From: Congeria kusceri
Taxonomy: Eukaryota; Mollusca; Bivalvia; Myida; Dreissenidae
Reading direction: 5' to 3'
NCBI GenBank assembly: GCA_027627225.1
Contig: CM051038.1
Location: 46,772,843-46,836,842, forward strand
DNA length: 64,000 nt
Both the position numbers and the translations under genes were made by a program. Of the stretch, positions 46,601 to 56,530 are shown in pieces. Numbering within the stretch: position 1 is the stretch's first letter; every line of letters starts with the position of its first letter. Below the pieces are notes generated by a model. It was not told where the DNA came from. It was given only the letters and a program-made list of their open reading frames with translations, and searched no databases.

Positions 46601-49345
46601 TCGGTAAAATGAATTTCACTGATGCAGTAATTAATGCATTTGTTTACTGTAATAATTACTTTACAAAACCTTTTAATTTGTTATTACATACAGTTAGGCC
46701 AAAACAAAAAAACTATGTGTTTCGGGCAACCCGACCCTACCTAGCGAAAATCCCCCGACCCTAAAGTTCTTAGAGACTATAGTTTTCAGAGAAATCTTAA
46801 TTCGTCAGATTTTTATTTTATGGAAGTTAATTGTGATTAACTAGATAATCTGTGATGAAAAGGCGCTTTATATTATTAACTTCATGGACGCATAGTATTG
46901 GCAGTAAAGCGTTTGCAATTCGCTTCACTTTTATGGCTAGACTTAAAAAAAACAACAACAAAAAACTTAATCCCTGCCCTACCTAACTTTATTGAGACCA
47001 TTGCTGGAAACACATAATTGATTTTTTTTGGCCATAACTTCATATAGAATTTTGGTGTAATGAAACAATTAATTTTGTGTTTGATGTCTTCTTCTAAATA
47101 CACCTAACATAGAATATAACAACCCTCTCTTTATGTCAGGCGATGGGATTATCGTTTTCCATCCCTCGTGGTGAGAAAATTCCGCCGTCTCTGAAGAACA
47201 TTTATAAGGAGCTAGAACGAGACCCTAAAATCAAAGGGTTCACCCAGCCGGATCATGGATGCCTGGTGGAATGGGCTCACAGGGGTGTGCTTTTGCTCAA
47301 CGCTACATTGACCGTTGAGTACGTATGGCTTACATGTATAAATTATGTAGTTTTCAAGATGTCATTTTAAGCTCACCTGGGCCATTTTGCCCTCTTGTTT
47401 CAAGAATTAACAAAATTAATAAGTATTTATTCATGTTAATACGGTAATTTTGCAGAGTGTCAGTTTTTACAAGAATTAATTAACATATCTGCAATGTTCT
47501 GAAATATTAAAGTAGAAAGACCCCTAATCACAAGAGAAAAGAAAAGAAAGGGGATTTTATTTCCTTCGCTATTCAGCATGTGAAGCCAGGCCCGGCTAGC
47601 TCAGTTGGTAGAGCGCTGGAATGTCAATCCGGGTATCATGAGTTCGAACCCCAGCCCGGCCACATTACTTGTGTGGGTACTGGTCATGAAATTATTTCTA
47701 AGGCCATTCTTCCCCTACCTCTTAATTTAAGTAGGGCAGTTGTCAGTTACTGACATAAGTATGTGCACTTTGTACTGGTAATCCGCTTTGAACGGCTAAT
47801 CTTGCCCAGGAAGTGTCAGTAGGTTAACTGACTGCCATGATATGACTGAAATACTGTTCAAAACTGCCAAAAATCCAAAACAAACAAACAAACAGATCAG
47901 CAGGTGAGAAGAGGTACATGTTGTTGAGAATGAGATGAGAGTTAGGCAGAATGGAAGTGCACTTGTACACCTGCATCGTTGTAAGCAAAAAGGCCCATAA
48001 TTGTATCTTGCACAAGGTACTAGTATATATTAAGCTACAGTGCATTTCAGTATACATGTCTTAGTCAGAGTATTCAAATTATCCACAAACTTTCGCACAT
48101 ATATTTAGTACTTATTGTGTGTTCGAGTATTTAAGTAATGGCTCATAGTGGTTAGTTTTGTGAAAAAGGCTTCACATGAGAGATATCAATGACAGTTCTA
48201 CAAATTTGATGCTGTAATAGACACATAGTAGTGTTCCATGTAGATTTGTACTGTATTTATTAATGTACCAATCGTACCCGTACTACAGTCTTCAGATATT
48301 AACTTGTTGCTATGTCATTGTAAGCTGTTTGTTCAAATATATTAAAGTGCGTATGTACGATCTTTCATATCAATTTTTTTTTAATACGCAGATAAAAGTG
48401 ACAAGCAAACAGAAAAACATAAAAATCACGAAAGAAACACTTCAATATGAAATAAATCAGCAAGTACTAGTGCCGAGTTTTTTGCATCGTTTATTAGTGT
48501 TGTGTAACCTAAACCAACTGTCAAGTCATCGTATATGCATGTATTTGAGTTTCCGTCGGTAAATCTACGAACACTACTTGGTGATTAAAAACTAGCATAC
48601 TGGGCGTTTAAACGCAATGTTTGTTCTTAACTTTTATTCCATTTTGTATAGAATGTATGTTTATTAACTTTATTTGGTTAGTTGTATTTATGCCACTATA
48701 TCTGTTTGGTAGGATCGTACATACACACTTTGGGCCCGCCTAGCTCAGTTGGTAGAGCACTGGACTGTCAATCCTGGGATCATGAGTTCGAATCCCAGCC
48801 CGGCCACATAACTTGTGTGGGGATTGGTCATGAAATTATTTCTACGGCCATTCTCACCCTACCTGTGATTCAAGTAGGGCAGTTGTCAGTTACTGGCATA
48901 AGTATGTGCACTTAGTACTGGTAAACCGCTTAGATCGGCTAAGCTTGCCCAGGAAAAGAGTGAGTAGGTTAACTGACCGCCGTGATATGATTAAAATACT
49001 GTTTAAAACGGCGAAATATCCAAATAAACAAACAAACAAACAAACACACTTTATTCGGATTACAGGGCTCACCTACCCAACTCCCATCCCAAACTCGGCT
49101 GGCAGACATTCACCGACAATGTCATCAAGACTGTGAGCGACCGCTGTCCACATGTCGTGTTCATCCTATGGGGCAACTTTGCACACAAGAAGGAAAAGCT
49201 TATTGATGGTGCCAAGCATGCCATTATTAAGACGGCACATCCTTCGCCCCTCTCTTTCAAAAAGTTCAACGCTTGCAATTGTTTCTCCGATTGCAACAGC
49301 GCTTTGGAAGTGTTTGGATTGTCCATCATAGACTGGAGTCTCTAG
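40385..49345 (+). CDS. UNG: Uracil-DNA glycosylase, catalytic domain (4 exons)
   Basis: Family 1 uracil-DNA glycosylase, which excises uracil from DNA in nucleus and mitochondria and starts base excision repair. Exons: 40385 (ATG) or 40395 (acceptor) to 40639, 45981-46028, 47140-47318, 49066-49345. The frame closes without a stop, giving 253 residues from the 40385 ATG. Catalytic features: GQDPYH water-activating loop (residues 92-97, Asp94), Phe107 that stacks on uracil, uracil-specificity Asn155 in LLLNA, and HPSPLS (219-224, His219). Compared with vertebrate LTVRAH it reads LTVEAH. The length equals the catalytic domain of the family; the N-terminal nuclear or mitochondrial extension is not in this frame and may come from the exon at 31127-31490. 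Four SINEs lie in its introns. Confidence 0.95.
40651..40951 (-). mobile_element. tRNA-derived SINE, copy 3, next to UNG splice donor
   Basis: Antisense copy with its CAAA tail toward the exon and its tRNA head (GTC anticodon position) at 40870-40949. Flanked by a perfect 15-bp duplication TAAAGTAAGCATTTG (40636-40650 and 40952-40966) that contains the UNG exon's 5' splice site. Confidence 0.95.
41139..43850 (+). repeat. Long hairpin-headed interspersed repeat in UNG intron
   Basis: Begins ATGCCCCCACCATCAATCAT then GGGGGGGCAT, followed by ACCCTGTCCGTGGGTACG. From 41690 to 42700 about six diverged 150-160 bp units carry GATTTTCAAATAACTTGGCA, CAAGAACCAGGT and AAGGTCAAGGTCACAC. From 43170 a second unit type has GAGGTATTGACTTGAAA; it ends GGTGCTCTTGTTTTC near 43846. 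The 41250-41640 part may be an insertion. Non-coding. Confidence 0.65.
44524..44610 (+). repeat. 45-bp tandem pair
   Basis: CAATGTCCCTTGTACTAATC / CAATGTCCCTTCTACTACTC, each followed by TTGTAGATGTTGATCAT. In UNG intron. Confidence 0.75.
45230..45522 (+). mobile_element. tRNA-derived SINE, copy 4, head deleted
   Basis: Body as in copy 1, but the anticodon arm is missing: TAGCTCAGTTGGTAG runs directly into TTCGAACCCCAGC. The tail is mutated into a CACCCCCC run. Flanks TTCTCAGTTGGG (45218-45229) and TTCTCACTTGGG (45523-45534) form a 12-bp duplication with one mismatch. Confidence 0.88.
45981..46028 (+). CDS. UNG: UNG 48-bp exon with catalytic GQDPYH
   Basis: Acceptor TTTTATAG, 16 whole codons [16 protein letters not shown], donor GTAGAA. 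It carries the catalytic aspartate. Too short to appear as a separate ORF. Confidence 0.93.
46150..46560 (-). mobile_element. MITE-like element, TTGTTTATTGG family, copy 3
   Basis: Relative of 5500-5815 in the same orientation: TTCTAACATGGCACAA, AACCTCCAATAAACAACA, CATGTTAGAATCACAATAAT, CCAAATAAACAACG. More diverged and longer. UNG intron. Confidence 0.55.
46697..47033. mobile_element. MITE, TGTTTCGGGCAAC family, copy 2
   Basis: Left end GGCCAAAACAAAAAAACTAT then GTGTTTCGGGCAACCCGACC. The right end reads GAGACCATTGCTGGAAACAC then TTTTTTTTGGCC, a diverged inverted copy. Ends about 105 bp before a UNG exon. Confidence 0.65.
47140..47318 (+). CDS. UNG: UNG exon: uracil pocket (GLSFS, LLLNA)
   Basis: Acceptor TTTATGTCAG; reads [22 protein letters not shown], then [11 protein letters not shown]. 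Donor GTACGT after 47318, phase 2. Confidence 0.93.
47588..47894 (+). mobile_element. tRNA-derived SINE, copy 5
   Basis: Head with TAGCTCAGTTGGTAGAGCGC and GAGTTCGAACCCC, body and CAAACAAACAAACA tail. Flanks TTCAGCATGTGAAG and ATCAGCAGGTGAGAAG are a probable diverged target duplication. UNG intron 3. Confidence 0.9.
48732..49043 (+). mobile_element. tRNA-derived SINE, copy 6, at UNG last acceptor
   Basis: Complete head, body and tail of CAAACAAACAAACAAACAAA. Flanked by ACACACTTT (48723-48731 and 49044-49052). Only ATTCGGATTACAG separates the duplication from the last UNG exon, so the original intron end was pushed more than 300 bp upstream. Confidence 0.93.
49066..49345 (+). CDS. UNG: UNG last exon: HPSPLS DNA-intercalation loop
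   Basis: Acceptor GGATTACAG ends at 49065; completes Glu then [33 protein letters not shown] and IDWSL with TAG at 49343-49345. The acceptor lies only 13 nt after the target duplication of a SINE (48732-49043). Confidence 0.94.
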
Positions 49346-49421
49346 CCATCCTTAATGTTACAGGGATTTGATAGTTGATATAGTGCAAAAACATGGACCT
49401 GATCCTGCTGACCTGTATTTA

Positions 49422-49427
49422 AATAAA
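49422..49427 (+). promoter_or_regulatory. UNG: Candidate UNG poly(A) signal
   Basis: AATAAA 77 nt after the UNG stop codon. Confidence 0.55.
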
Positions 49428-49429
49428 TG

Positions 49430-50090
49430 TTCTGATTAATTTAATATCTATTATAAGAGTCGGCCCGTTCCGTAAACATATCCACAAAAGTTCACATGGT
49501 CCACTATTGATCCAATGTAGATGTGTAATAATATTTGATTAAAGGTGTTAAATTAAGCGAGTGATCAGTCCTACTGACGCAGTAAGCAACATAGAAGAGA
49601 GTAAGCTTTGTATTTTGTCATTTTTACAAGTGGGTTTGTAGTTCGAAACTCAATCAGGTTATAAACATGGTATTTGATTTTGCTGCATTTTTTTTTTAAT
49701 GTTTCTTTGATTTATTTTGTTAGTCATCTTTTTTTTTCATTTTCTTACTAAAGATTTTATTTAACCAAGCAATAATATATATGAAAATACATTACATAAT
49801 ATCACAGATAATAATGTCGATGTTAGCCCTGCTCATGCTAGTGGATTTTCAATGAAAAAAGAACTATTTTAGTTTCTAATCCATTCGGATGTGTTACAGA
49901 TACATGTAATTTTTTTTGCTATGGATCCTTGTGTCTTTCTCGTGTCTGTCATTATTGATTTGATAGTCAAAACTGAAATTAGATATGTAGATCTACATGT
50001 ACATGTATTCATTTCAAACACAAATATCACTTCCACAATATTCTCCTGCACCGTATTATAAATTTTGTTTAAAAAATGTTTTGATGTAAA
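49430..50090. other. UNG 3' flank, nothing recognised
   Basis: AT-rich intergenic sequence without recognised elements. Confidence 0.5.
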
Positions 50091-50092
50091 AA

Positions 50093-50166
50093 GCTTACCC
50101 CAAGATTCGAACCCTAGTCGATTGGATGATAGGTATACAGACTTACTACTACACCATCGCCCCTTG
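50093..50166 (-). repeat. tRNA-like SINE head or tRNA pseudogene
   Basis: On the minus strand GATGGTGTAGTAGTAAG resembles an A box and GGGTTCGAATCT a B box, spaced as in a tRNA. The anticodon stem does not pair well. Confidence 0.45.
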
Positions 50167-50329
50167 CTTAAAGCTAGCGGTAACTAATACTATATTCAGT
50201 CGTATGTATAATTGGATCTAAAATAAAGTTATCCGAACATCTACGAAAATACACGAACAGACTTTGAAACATAATTTTGACTTCGTATTTACCTCATGAA
50301 TATTCTTGCATAAAGGTTAGGATCAGGTC

Positions 50330-50680
50330 AATGTTTTCACACTATATTTTCAGGGATCGGATTTATTTTATCATTTCTGCTGATTTCCTTGTTTTGAGTT
50401 ATGACCCTTTGTTCGAAAAACAAATGAGCAATTTGCCTTTTTCCTATTTTGAAACATTTGTATCTAATTCTGCATGGATTTCCACATTAAAATCTCAGCA
50501 GTAGATACAGATGGGCCAGATAAGGCCACAAACACCAGTTATTTTGCCCCTTAATTGTGAAAGTAAATGCAAAAATGGCATTTACGCATGATCGGGACTT
50601 CACTTTTCACCCAAACTGGACCAAACATGCACAGTTTGTCTATGACCATATAATCTCAGATGATTTCAAATATAGAAAGG
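50330..50680 (+). repeat. Interspersed repeat related to 10911-11830
   Basis: Shares GCACAGTTTGTCTATGACCA, GGCCAGATAAGGCCACAAAC and TTTGCCCCTT blocks with the GARS-intron repeat. Confidence 0.5.
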
Positions 50681-50779
50681 GTAGATGGAACTGCATCATA
50701 TGTTTATTATAGAAATTCCGACGACTTCTCGAACAACCCTTGTACACGTATTAATTAAATTTGCAGGGTTTGTTTGGAG

Positions 50780-51362
50780 ATGATGTGTTTTAGAGAATGT
50801 TTTGAATATTTTGATTGGGATGTGGTACTTTCCTTCCCAGAAATTGGAAATGATGTGCTTTTTAGGAGAACATTTTGATGAGGATATGGCACTTTCCTTC
50901 CCTGAAATTGGAAATGATGTGCTTTTTAGGAGAACATTTTCATGGGGATATGGTACTTTCCTTCCATGAAATTGGAAATGATGAATTTGGAGAACATTTT
51001 GAATATTTTGATGGGGATATGGTACTTTCCTTGCCTGAAATTGGAAATGATGAGTGTGGAGAACATTTTGATGGGGATGTGGCACTTTCCTTCCCTGAAA
51101 TTGGAAATGATGAATTTGAAGAACATTTTGTTGGGGATATGGCACTTTCCTTCCCTGAAATTGGAAATGATGAATTTGGAAAACATTTTGAACATTTTGA
51201 TGGGGATATGGTACTTTCTTTTCCTGAAATTGGAAATGATGTGTTTTAGAGAACATTTTGATGGGGATATGATACTTTCCTTCCCTGAAATTGGAAATGA
51301 TGAATTTGGATAATATTTTGAACATTTTGATGGGGATAGGGTACTTTCCTTCCCTGAAATAA
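50780..51362 (+). repeat. 60/69-bp minisatellite downstream of UNG
   Basis: About nine units with GGGATATGGTACTTTCCTTC, CCTGAAATTGGAAATGATG and AGAACATTTTGA; lengths are near 60 or 69 bp. Because the periods are divisible by three, frames stay open on both strands (up to 263 codons on the minus strand, 50696-51487). These are not accepted as genes. Confidence 0.9.
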
Positions 51363-51489
51363 AATCCCACACATATGTAATGTGTACGTCGAATTTCATA
51401 TCTGAAAGGATTGGATGCAGTTGTAGTTTTAAAAATGTTTATTTCAGAAATAGTTTGTGAAATATTACTAGTATATATGAAAATCATGG

Positions 51490-52110
51490 TAGTTATTTTT
51501 AGTGTATTGATTTTTTGTCATCGGAGAAGAACATAGTTTGTGTTTGAAGAGTTGGCTTTTTTTTATTTTATTTAAAAATAGATTAGAAACAGAAAAAAAA
51601 AATTTCATGAAGTTATGTTATGAATGATTATGTTTTTATGATAATATATTGTATTTATAGTTGACTCCATGTCTTTATTGCATTGTTGCTTCTATTTAGC
51701 ACAAATTCAGGTACAGCACATTCCATTTTCTTAACATATTTTTATATATTTTTTAGTGTTTAAAAATATATATATGTATATGTATTATACTTTTGTAAAT
51801 GAAAATTATATCTTCTGTTTTAAAATGTTAATGCTATTTTTTTTTCGTTATTGGACTTTATTTTTATATGAAAATTTTCAATCTTTAAGTTTGTACACAA
51901 TTTACATTATGTTGACTTGTTAGTTTTCTCACAAATCTGTGAACAGAGTCTATATTTTGATATTGTTGAATATTATATTATAAAATATTTCAGTTTATAC
52001 CTAAGCTGGATGTGATATGTGCAGTTGATGTTAAGTGTTGTCATCTGTATAAGACACTGAATTTTGTTGATGTGTCCTTAATGTTAGCCAACTTATGGCC
52101 TCATTATTGT
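51490..52110. other. Very AT-rich intergenic sequence
   Basis: Poly-A/T runs and ATATATATGTATATG at about 51768; nothing else recognised. Confidence 0.5.
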
Positions 52111-52114
52111 GTAA

Positions 52115-53150
52115 TGACCAAGTAATCATTTCACCACAATGCCATTTACACCAACAATCTGATTATGACAGAGTACTCATTTAACCACAATGCCATTTAC
52201 ACTAACGGTCTGATTATGACCAAGTACTCATTTCACTACAATGCCATTTACACCAACAATCTAATTATGACCAAGTACTCATTTCACCACAATGCCATTA
52301 ACATCAACGGTCTGATTACAACCAAGTACTCATTTCACCACAATGTAACTTACACCAGCAATCTAATTATGACCAAATCATCATTTCACACAATGCCATT
52401 TACACCAACAATCTGATTATGACCAAGTACTCATTTCACTACAATGCCATTTACACCAACAATCTGATTACGACCAAGTACTCATTTCACCACAATGCCA
52501 TTAACACCCAACAGTCTGATTACAACCAAATACTCATTTCACCACAATGTCATTTACACCAGCAATCTAATTATGACCAAATCATCATTTCACCACAATG
52601 CCATTTACACCAACAATCTGATTATGACCAAGTACTCATTTCACTACAATGCCATTTACACCAACAATCTGATTACGACCAAGTACTCATTTCACCACAA
52701 TGCCATTTACACCAACAATCTGATTTCGATAAAGTACTCATTTCACCACAATGCCATTTACACCCAACAATCTGATTATGACCAAGGACTCATTCGCCGC
52801 AATGCCATTTACACCAACAGTCTGATTCTTTTATGACCAAGGACTCATTTCACCAGAATGCCATTTACACCCAACAATCTGATTATGACCAAGTACTTGT
52901 TTCACCACAATGCCATTTACACCAAACCATCTGATTAAGACCAAATACTCATTTCACCACAATGCCATTTACACCAACAATCTGATTACAACTGAGTACT
53001 CATTTCACCACAGTGCTATTTACACCAACAATCTGGTTATGGCCAGGTACTCATTTCACCACAATGCCCTGTACACCAACAATCTGATTATGACCAAGTA
53101 CTCATTTCACCACAATGCCATTTACACCAACAGTCTGATTATTGCTGGAC
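52115..53150 (+). repeat. 51-bp minisatellite, about 20 copies
   Basis: Unit ACCAAGTACTCATTTCACCA then CAATGCCATTTACACCAACA and ATCTGATTATG. The period of 51 equals 17 codons, which yields repetitive frames (TKYSFHHNAIYTNNLIM type), but indels break them repeatedly. Confidence 0.93.
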
Positions 53151-53340
53151 AGTTATATTTACATCTACTGCATTTAACCATAGATGAATTGACTTAATTA
53201 TTACAATGTATTCAACTGCGCTGGTATTCCCAAAGCTCCCAAGGGGAATCTTAACTTAAGTTGTACATGAGTGAAAATTTCAGATCAAATTTTTGTATGT
53301 GAAATCAAATGACTCCTGTTTACAAAATTGTTATAAACTA

Positions 53341-53930
53341 AAGGCCCGGTCAGACAGCGATTTACGGCTTAATCACGGCCACAACTCGTCAAAAATTGAT
53401 CTCCCGTGAAGCAGACGATGTTGTTCGCGTTGATGTCGAGTTTAAGACGAGCTAAAGTCGATGTTCAGACGTGGCAGGACGCGGGGAAAATTCGGAACGG
53501 CGTTGGACGCGGAAAAAAGTTTTGAACTGCTCAAAACTTTATACCGCGGACAACCACGGGTGATACACGTGGTAAAGACGTGCAACACGCGTGAAACACA
53601 CGTGATAATCCGTGTTCCGGCAGTGATTAAAACTTTGGAAGACGCAGTAAGACGCGAAAGTTTAGCGGGCTGTCACGGGCATAGCACGGTCATCGGACGG
53701 GTGTTACGCGTTGGTATCAAGAGAAATGGCGTGTGTTTTGCGGCTTATCACTGACAAGTGGGGTTTTCCGCGCACATAGCACTACCTAAGACCGTTTAAA
53801 CGACGTCTCGAACAAGTGCTAAATACGAATGTTCACCGCCTAATCACGTCTGTATCACTTCTGATTTGCGGCATATAAATACAGCAATTTTCTTAGACTT
53901 TGGCACTCTCAGTCTAGATGTCATGGGGTG
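53341..53930 (+). repeat. Harbinger left terminal region
   Basis: Terminal motif GGCCCGGTCAGACAGCGATT followed by dense CGTG/CACG-containing short motifs (ACACGTGGTAAAGACGTG, GAAACACACGTGATAATCC). These subterminal repeats are probable transposase or MADF binding sites. The 97-codon frame 53461-53754 is a by-product. Confidence 0.6.
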
Positions 53931-53936
53931 AACATG

Positions 53937-55234
53937 AACCTTCAACGCCGTGATGTTCTCATCTTTATGCTCCAGCACCAGCAGAACCAACTGATACAGG
54001 CCCAACATATCCTTGCTAAGAGAAGTAGAAGGAGGAGGAGGAGGAGGGTGGTACGGAATATCTGGGTGCGTGACTGGATTTGAGGAGACCTCAGCTGGGG
54101 CTTTACGACTGTCTCATGGTCGAGCTGCGTAACGAAGATCCAAGAGCCTTTCAGAACTTTATGTGGATGCCTCCTGCGATGTACGATGAAATTGTGCAGA
54201 GACTGACACCAGCCCTTACCAAGGAGACCTCCAACTGGAGAGCACCCCTTGCACCAGGAATCAAGGTTGCTATCACCCTGAGGCACCTTGCCTCTGGCTC
54301 CAAGTACCGTGAGATGCAATATGCCTGGAGGGTCCCCCACAACACCATAAGTCTGGTGGTGCGTGAAGTCTGTGAGGCCATCGTCCACGAGTATGCTCAT
54401 GAGATGCTCTCGCTGCCAGACACTGAGGCCCAGTGGCGCCAGTTAGCTGATGATTGGTACCACAGATGGAATTTTCCGCATGTGATTGGGGCTATAAATG
54501 GGAAGCATATTGCGTGTAAAGCTCCTGCCAACACTGGGTCCGACTACTTCAACTATAAAGGCTTCTTCAGTGTTATCCTCCTAGCAGTCGTGTCTTCTGA
54601 CTACAAGTTCCTGTGGATAGACGTAAGCGGCAAGGGGTCCTCCTCTGATGCCCACATCTACAATGAAAGTGAGTTCAAGGAGGGTCTGCAGAACAATGAC
54701 ATCGCGGGCTTCCCAGAGCCGGATCCGCTGCCAGGTGACACACAGGATGTACCCTACTTCCTAGTAGGTGACGATGCGTTCGGACTACGGACCTACATGA
54801 TGAAGCCCTACGCTAACAGGGACATGACCAGGGAGCAAAGGATATTTAACTATAGACTGTCGCGGGCCAGACGGGTAGTTGAAAATACGTTCGGGATCCT
54901 CGCCAACAGATTTCAAGTTCTTCTGACTACTATGATGCATAAAGCTGATACCGTCAGACTGCTGGTCAAGGCGTGCGTACTCCTTCACAACCTGATGAGA
55001 ACACGTTACCCGGTGATGCAGAACAGGCTGTTGGACTGGGAGCGTCCAGATGGAGCCCTGGTGCTTGGTGCTTGGCGAGAAGGCAGGAACCTTGAAGTCA
55101 CGATGCCTGATAGAGTTCCAGGACCCAACAGAGATGTCAGGCTAGCCAAGGCCCAGAGGAACCTCATCATGCAGTGGTGTAACTCGCCCGCCGGAAGGGT
55201 GCCGTGGCAAGATGACATGCTCCTCCCCCATTAG
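53937..55234 (+). pseudogene. Harbinger DDE transposase, frameshifted and catalytic-site mutated
   Basis: HARBI1-like nuclease (DDE_Tnp_4) that would cut the element's ends in the nucleus together with the MADF protein. The N-terminal part starts at the ATG at 53937 (MNLQRRDVL, then an Arg-rich stretch, ending VRNIWVRDWI) and stops at TGA 54081-54083. The rest continues in another frame from 54080 (RRPQLGLYDCLMVEL) for 384 codons to TAG at 55232-55234. This is what a loss of one T in the run at 54079-54081 would produce. In the main frame the first catalytic Asp of the GxxDGxH motif is Asn (AINGKHI, codon 54497-54499), while the second Asp (SSSDAHIYNES) and the Glu (RVVENTFG) are kept. So it is probably inactive; a sequencing error could explain the frameshift but less easily both changes. 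Confidence 0.9.
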
Positions 55235-55345
55235 CTATGTTTATTGATCATGTTAGTTAGGGAAGCTGGAGCACTGATATGCAAATGTTGATGTAATTAT
55301 GATGTTTGCTATATGTACTGTTGACATTACATGTTGTATTAAAGT

Positions 55346-55351
55346 AATAAA
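55346..55351 (+). promoter_or_regulatory. Candidate poly(A) signal of the transposase
   Basis: AATAAA 112 nt after the transposase stop. Confidence 0.45.
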
Positions 55352-55860
55352 TTGAAATGTAACCTGTGTTTGGCAGTTTTGACTTTAAATAGTAGATTGA
55401 AACTAAATTCAAACTCTAGATTATAGAAGTATTTAATTGTGAATTGGAATAAATAAACTTTTCATATATTACATTTAAATACAAAAAAATAAAGATGGCA
55501 AACATAAAAATATAAAGTACATATGAAATGAGCAGTTTGTACATGTACACGTGCAATAAATCTAGAAACATTGTTTACTTGCATTTCACATTACTACTCA
55601 AATTTTGTTAAAGATGCCGGACCGGTAACTAAAGGTCAAGTTTGTTTACATGTATAATTTTAAACAATGAATTGACAATGCTTTGAATTTCCTTCAACAT
55701 GTATAAAGCCAAAATGAAAACATTAAGGTTTTTCAAAAACATAGAGAAAATAAACATTTTCGGAAAAAAAGCTGCTAGATTTTATCTCATGTTTGTTTAC
55801 ATTTTGTGTGTGTTTTAATCAGTGGTATGAATAGGTTAACTCATCAAATTATAGGTATAA

Positions 55861-55932
55861 GCCATCATAGCTCAGTGGTAGTGCTCGTCTCGTAACTCGG
55901 AGGTTATGGGTTCGAATCCCACCAAAGGCATG
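55861..55932 (+). repeat. tRNA-Thr-like pseudogene between Harbinger genes
   Basis: GCCATCATAGCTCAGTGGTA, anticodon loop CTCGTAA (CGT, Thr) and TGGGTTCGAATCCCA with a good T-arm. The anticodon stem has mismatches and the acceptor pairs partly, so a tRNA-derived SINE head or pseudogene is more likely than a working tRNA. Confidence 0.5.
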
Positions 55933-56530
55933 GAAATTTATTTTGTTCTTGTATAATGAGACTCAATAAATGTTTTGATAAACAACATAATCAACGTTTA
56001 TATTTTGAAATAGGTCTCAATCAATCTTGTTGCATTGTTATTCTATATTAGGTTGCAACATATAGTGGTATATTCATCCTAAAATAGTGATCTCGACTTA
56101 CCGGTCCAGCATGACTGTTCAAATTACCATGGGTATTATGTTGTTTTTGTTGAGCATGATGTAGGCGCTATAACAATAATTATACTACATGCTTAAGTTC
56201 TGTAAAGACGCCAATCATCAGTGGTATTCTGTAGAAATATTATGACGCATAGAACATAATAATCGATTTTAACAAAGTAATCCTTAACAAATTCTGAGTA
56301 AAAATAATCTGATAAAGGAAGATTATTATTATTTTATTAGTTTATTATTTCTATGCTGTACTTCAGCTAATAACATCAAAAGCAAACATTAAAATTAGAG
56401 TCAAAGCAATTGAGATTTAGCACAAAGTATCATTCACAAACATGTCATCATATGAATTAGAATTATTGAGCCAGATTGACCTGATCCTCGAAGAATATAT
56501 TCACTTATATATATTATTCACGATATAAAG

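Noticed and set aside
50696..51487. 263-codon minus-strand frame (and 157, 124, 123-codon frames overlapping it)
   Set aside because: Open only because the minisatellite period is a multiple of three; repetitive on both strands with no conserved domain.
52165..53197. Repetitive frames of 83-118 codons with a 17-residue period
   Set aside because: 51-bp satellite translated; frame changes several times and no start or splice context.
53461..53754. A 97-codon frame at the Harbinger left end
   Set aside because: Lies in the subterminal motif-rich region, with no domain; the transposase starts further in.
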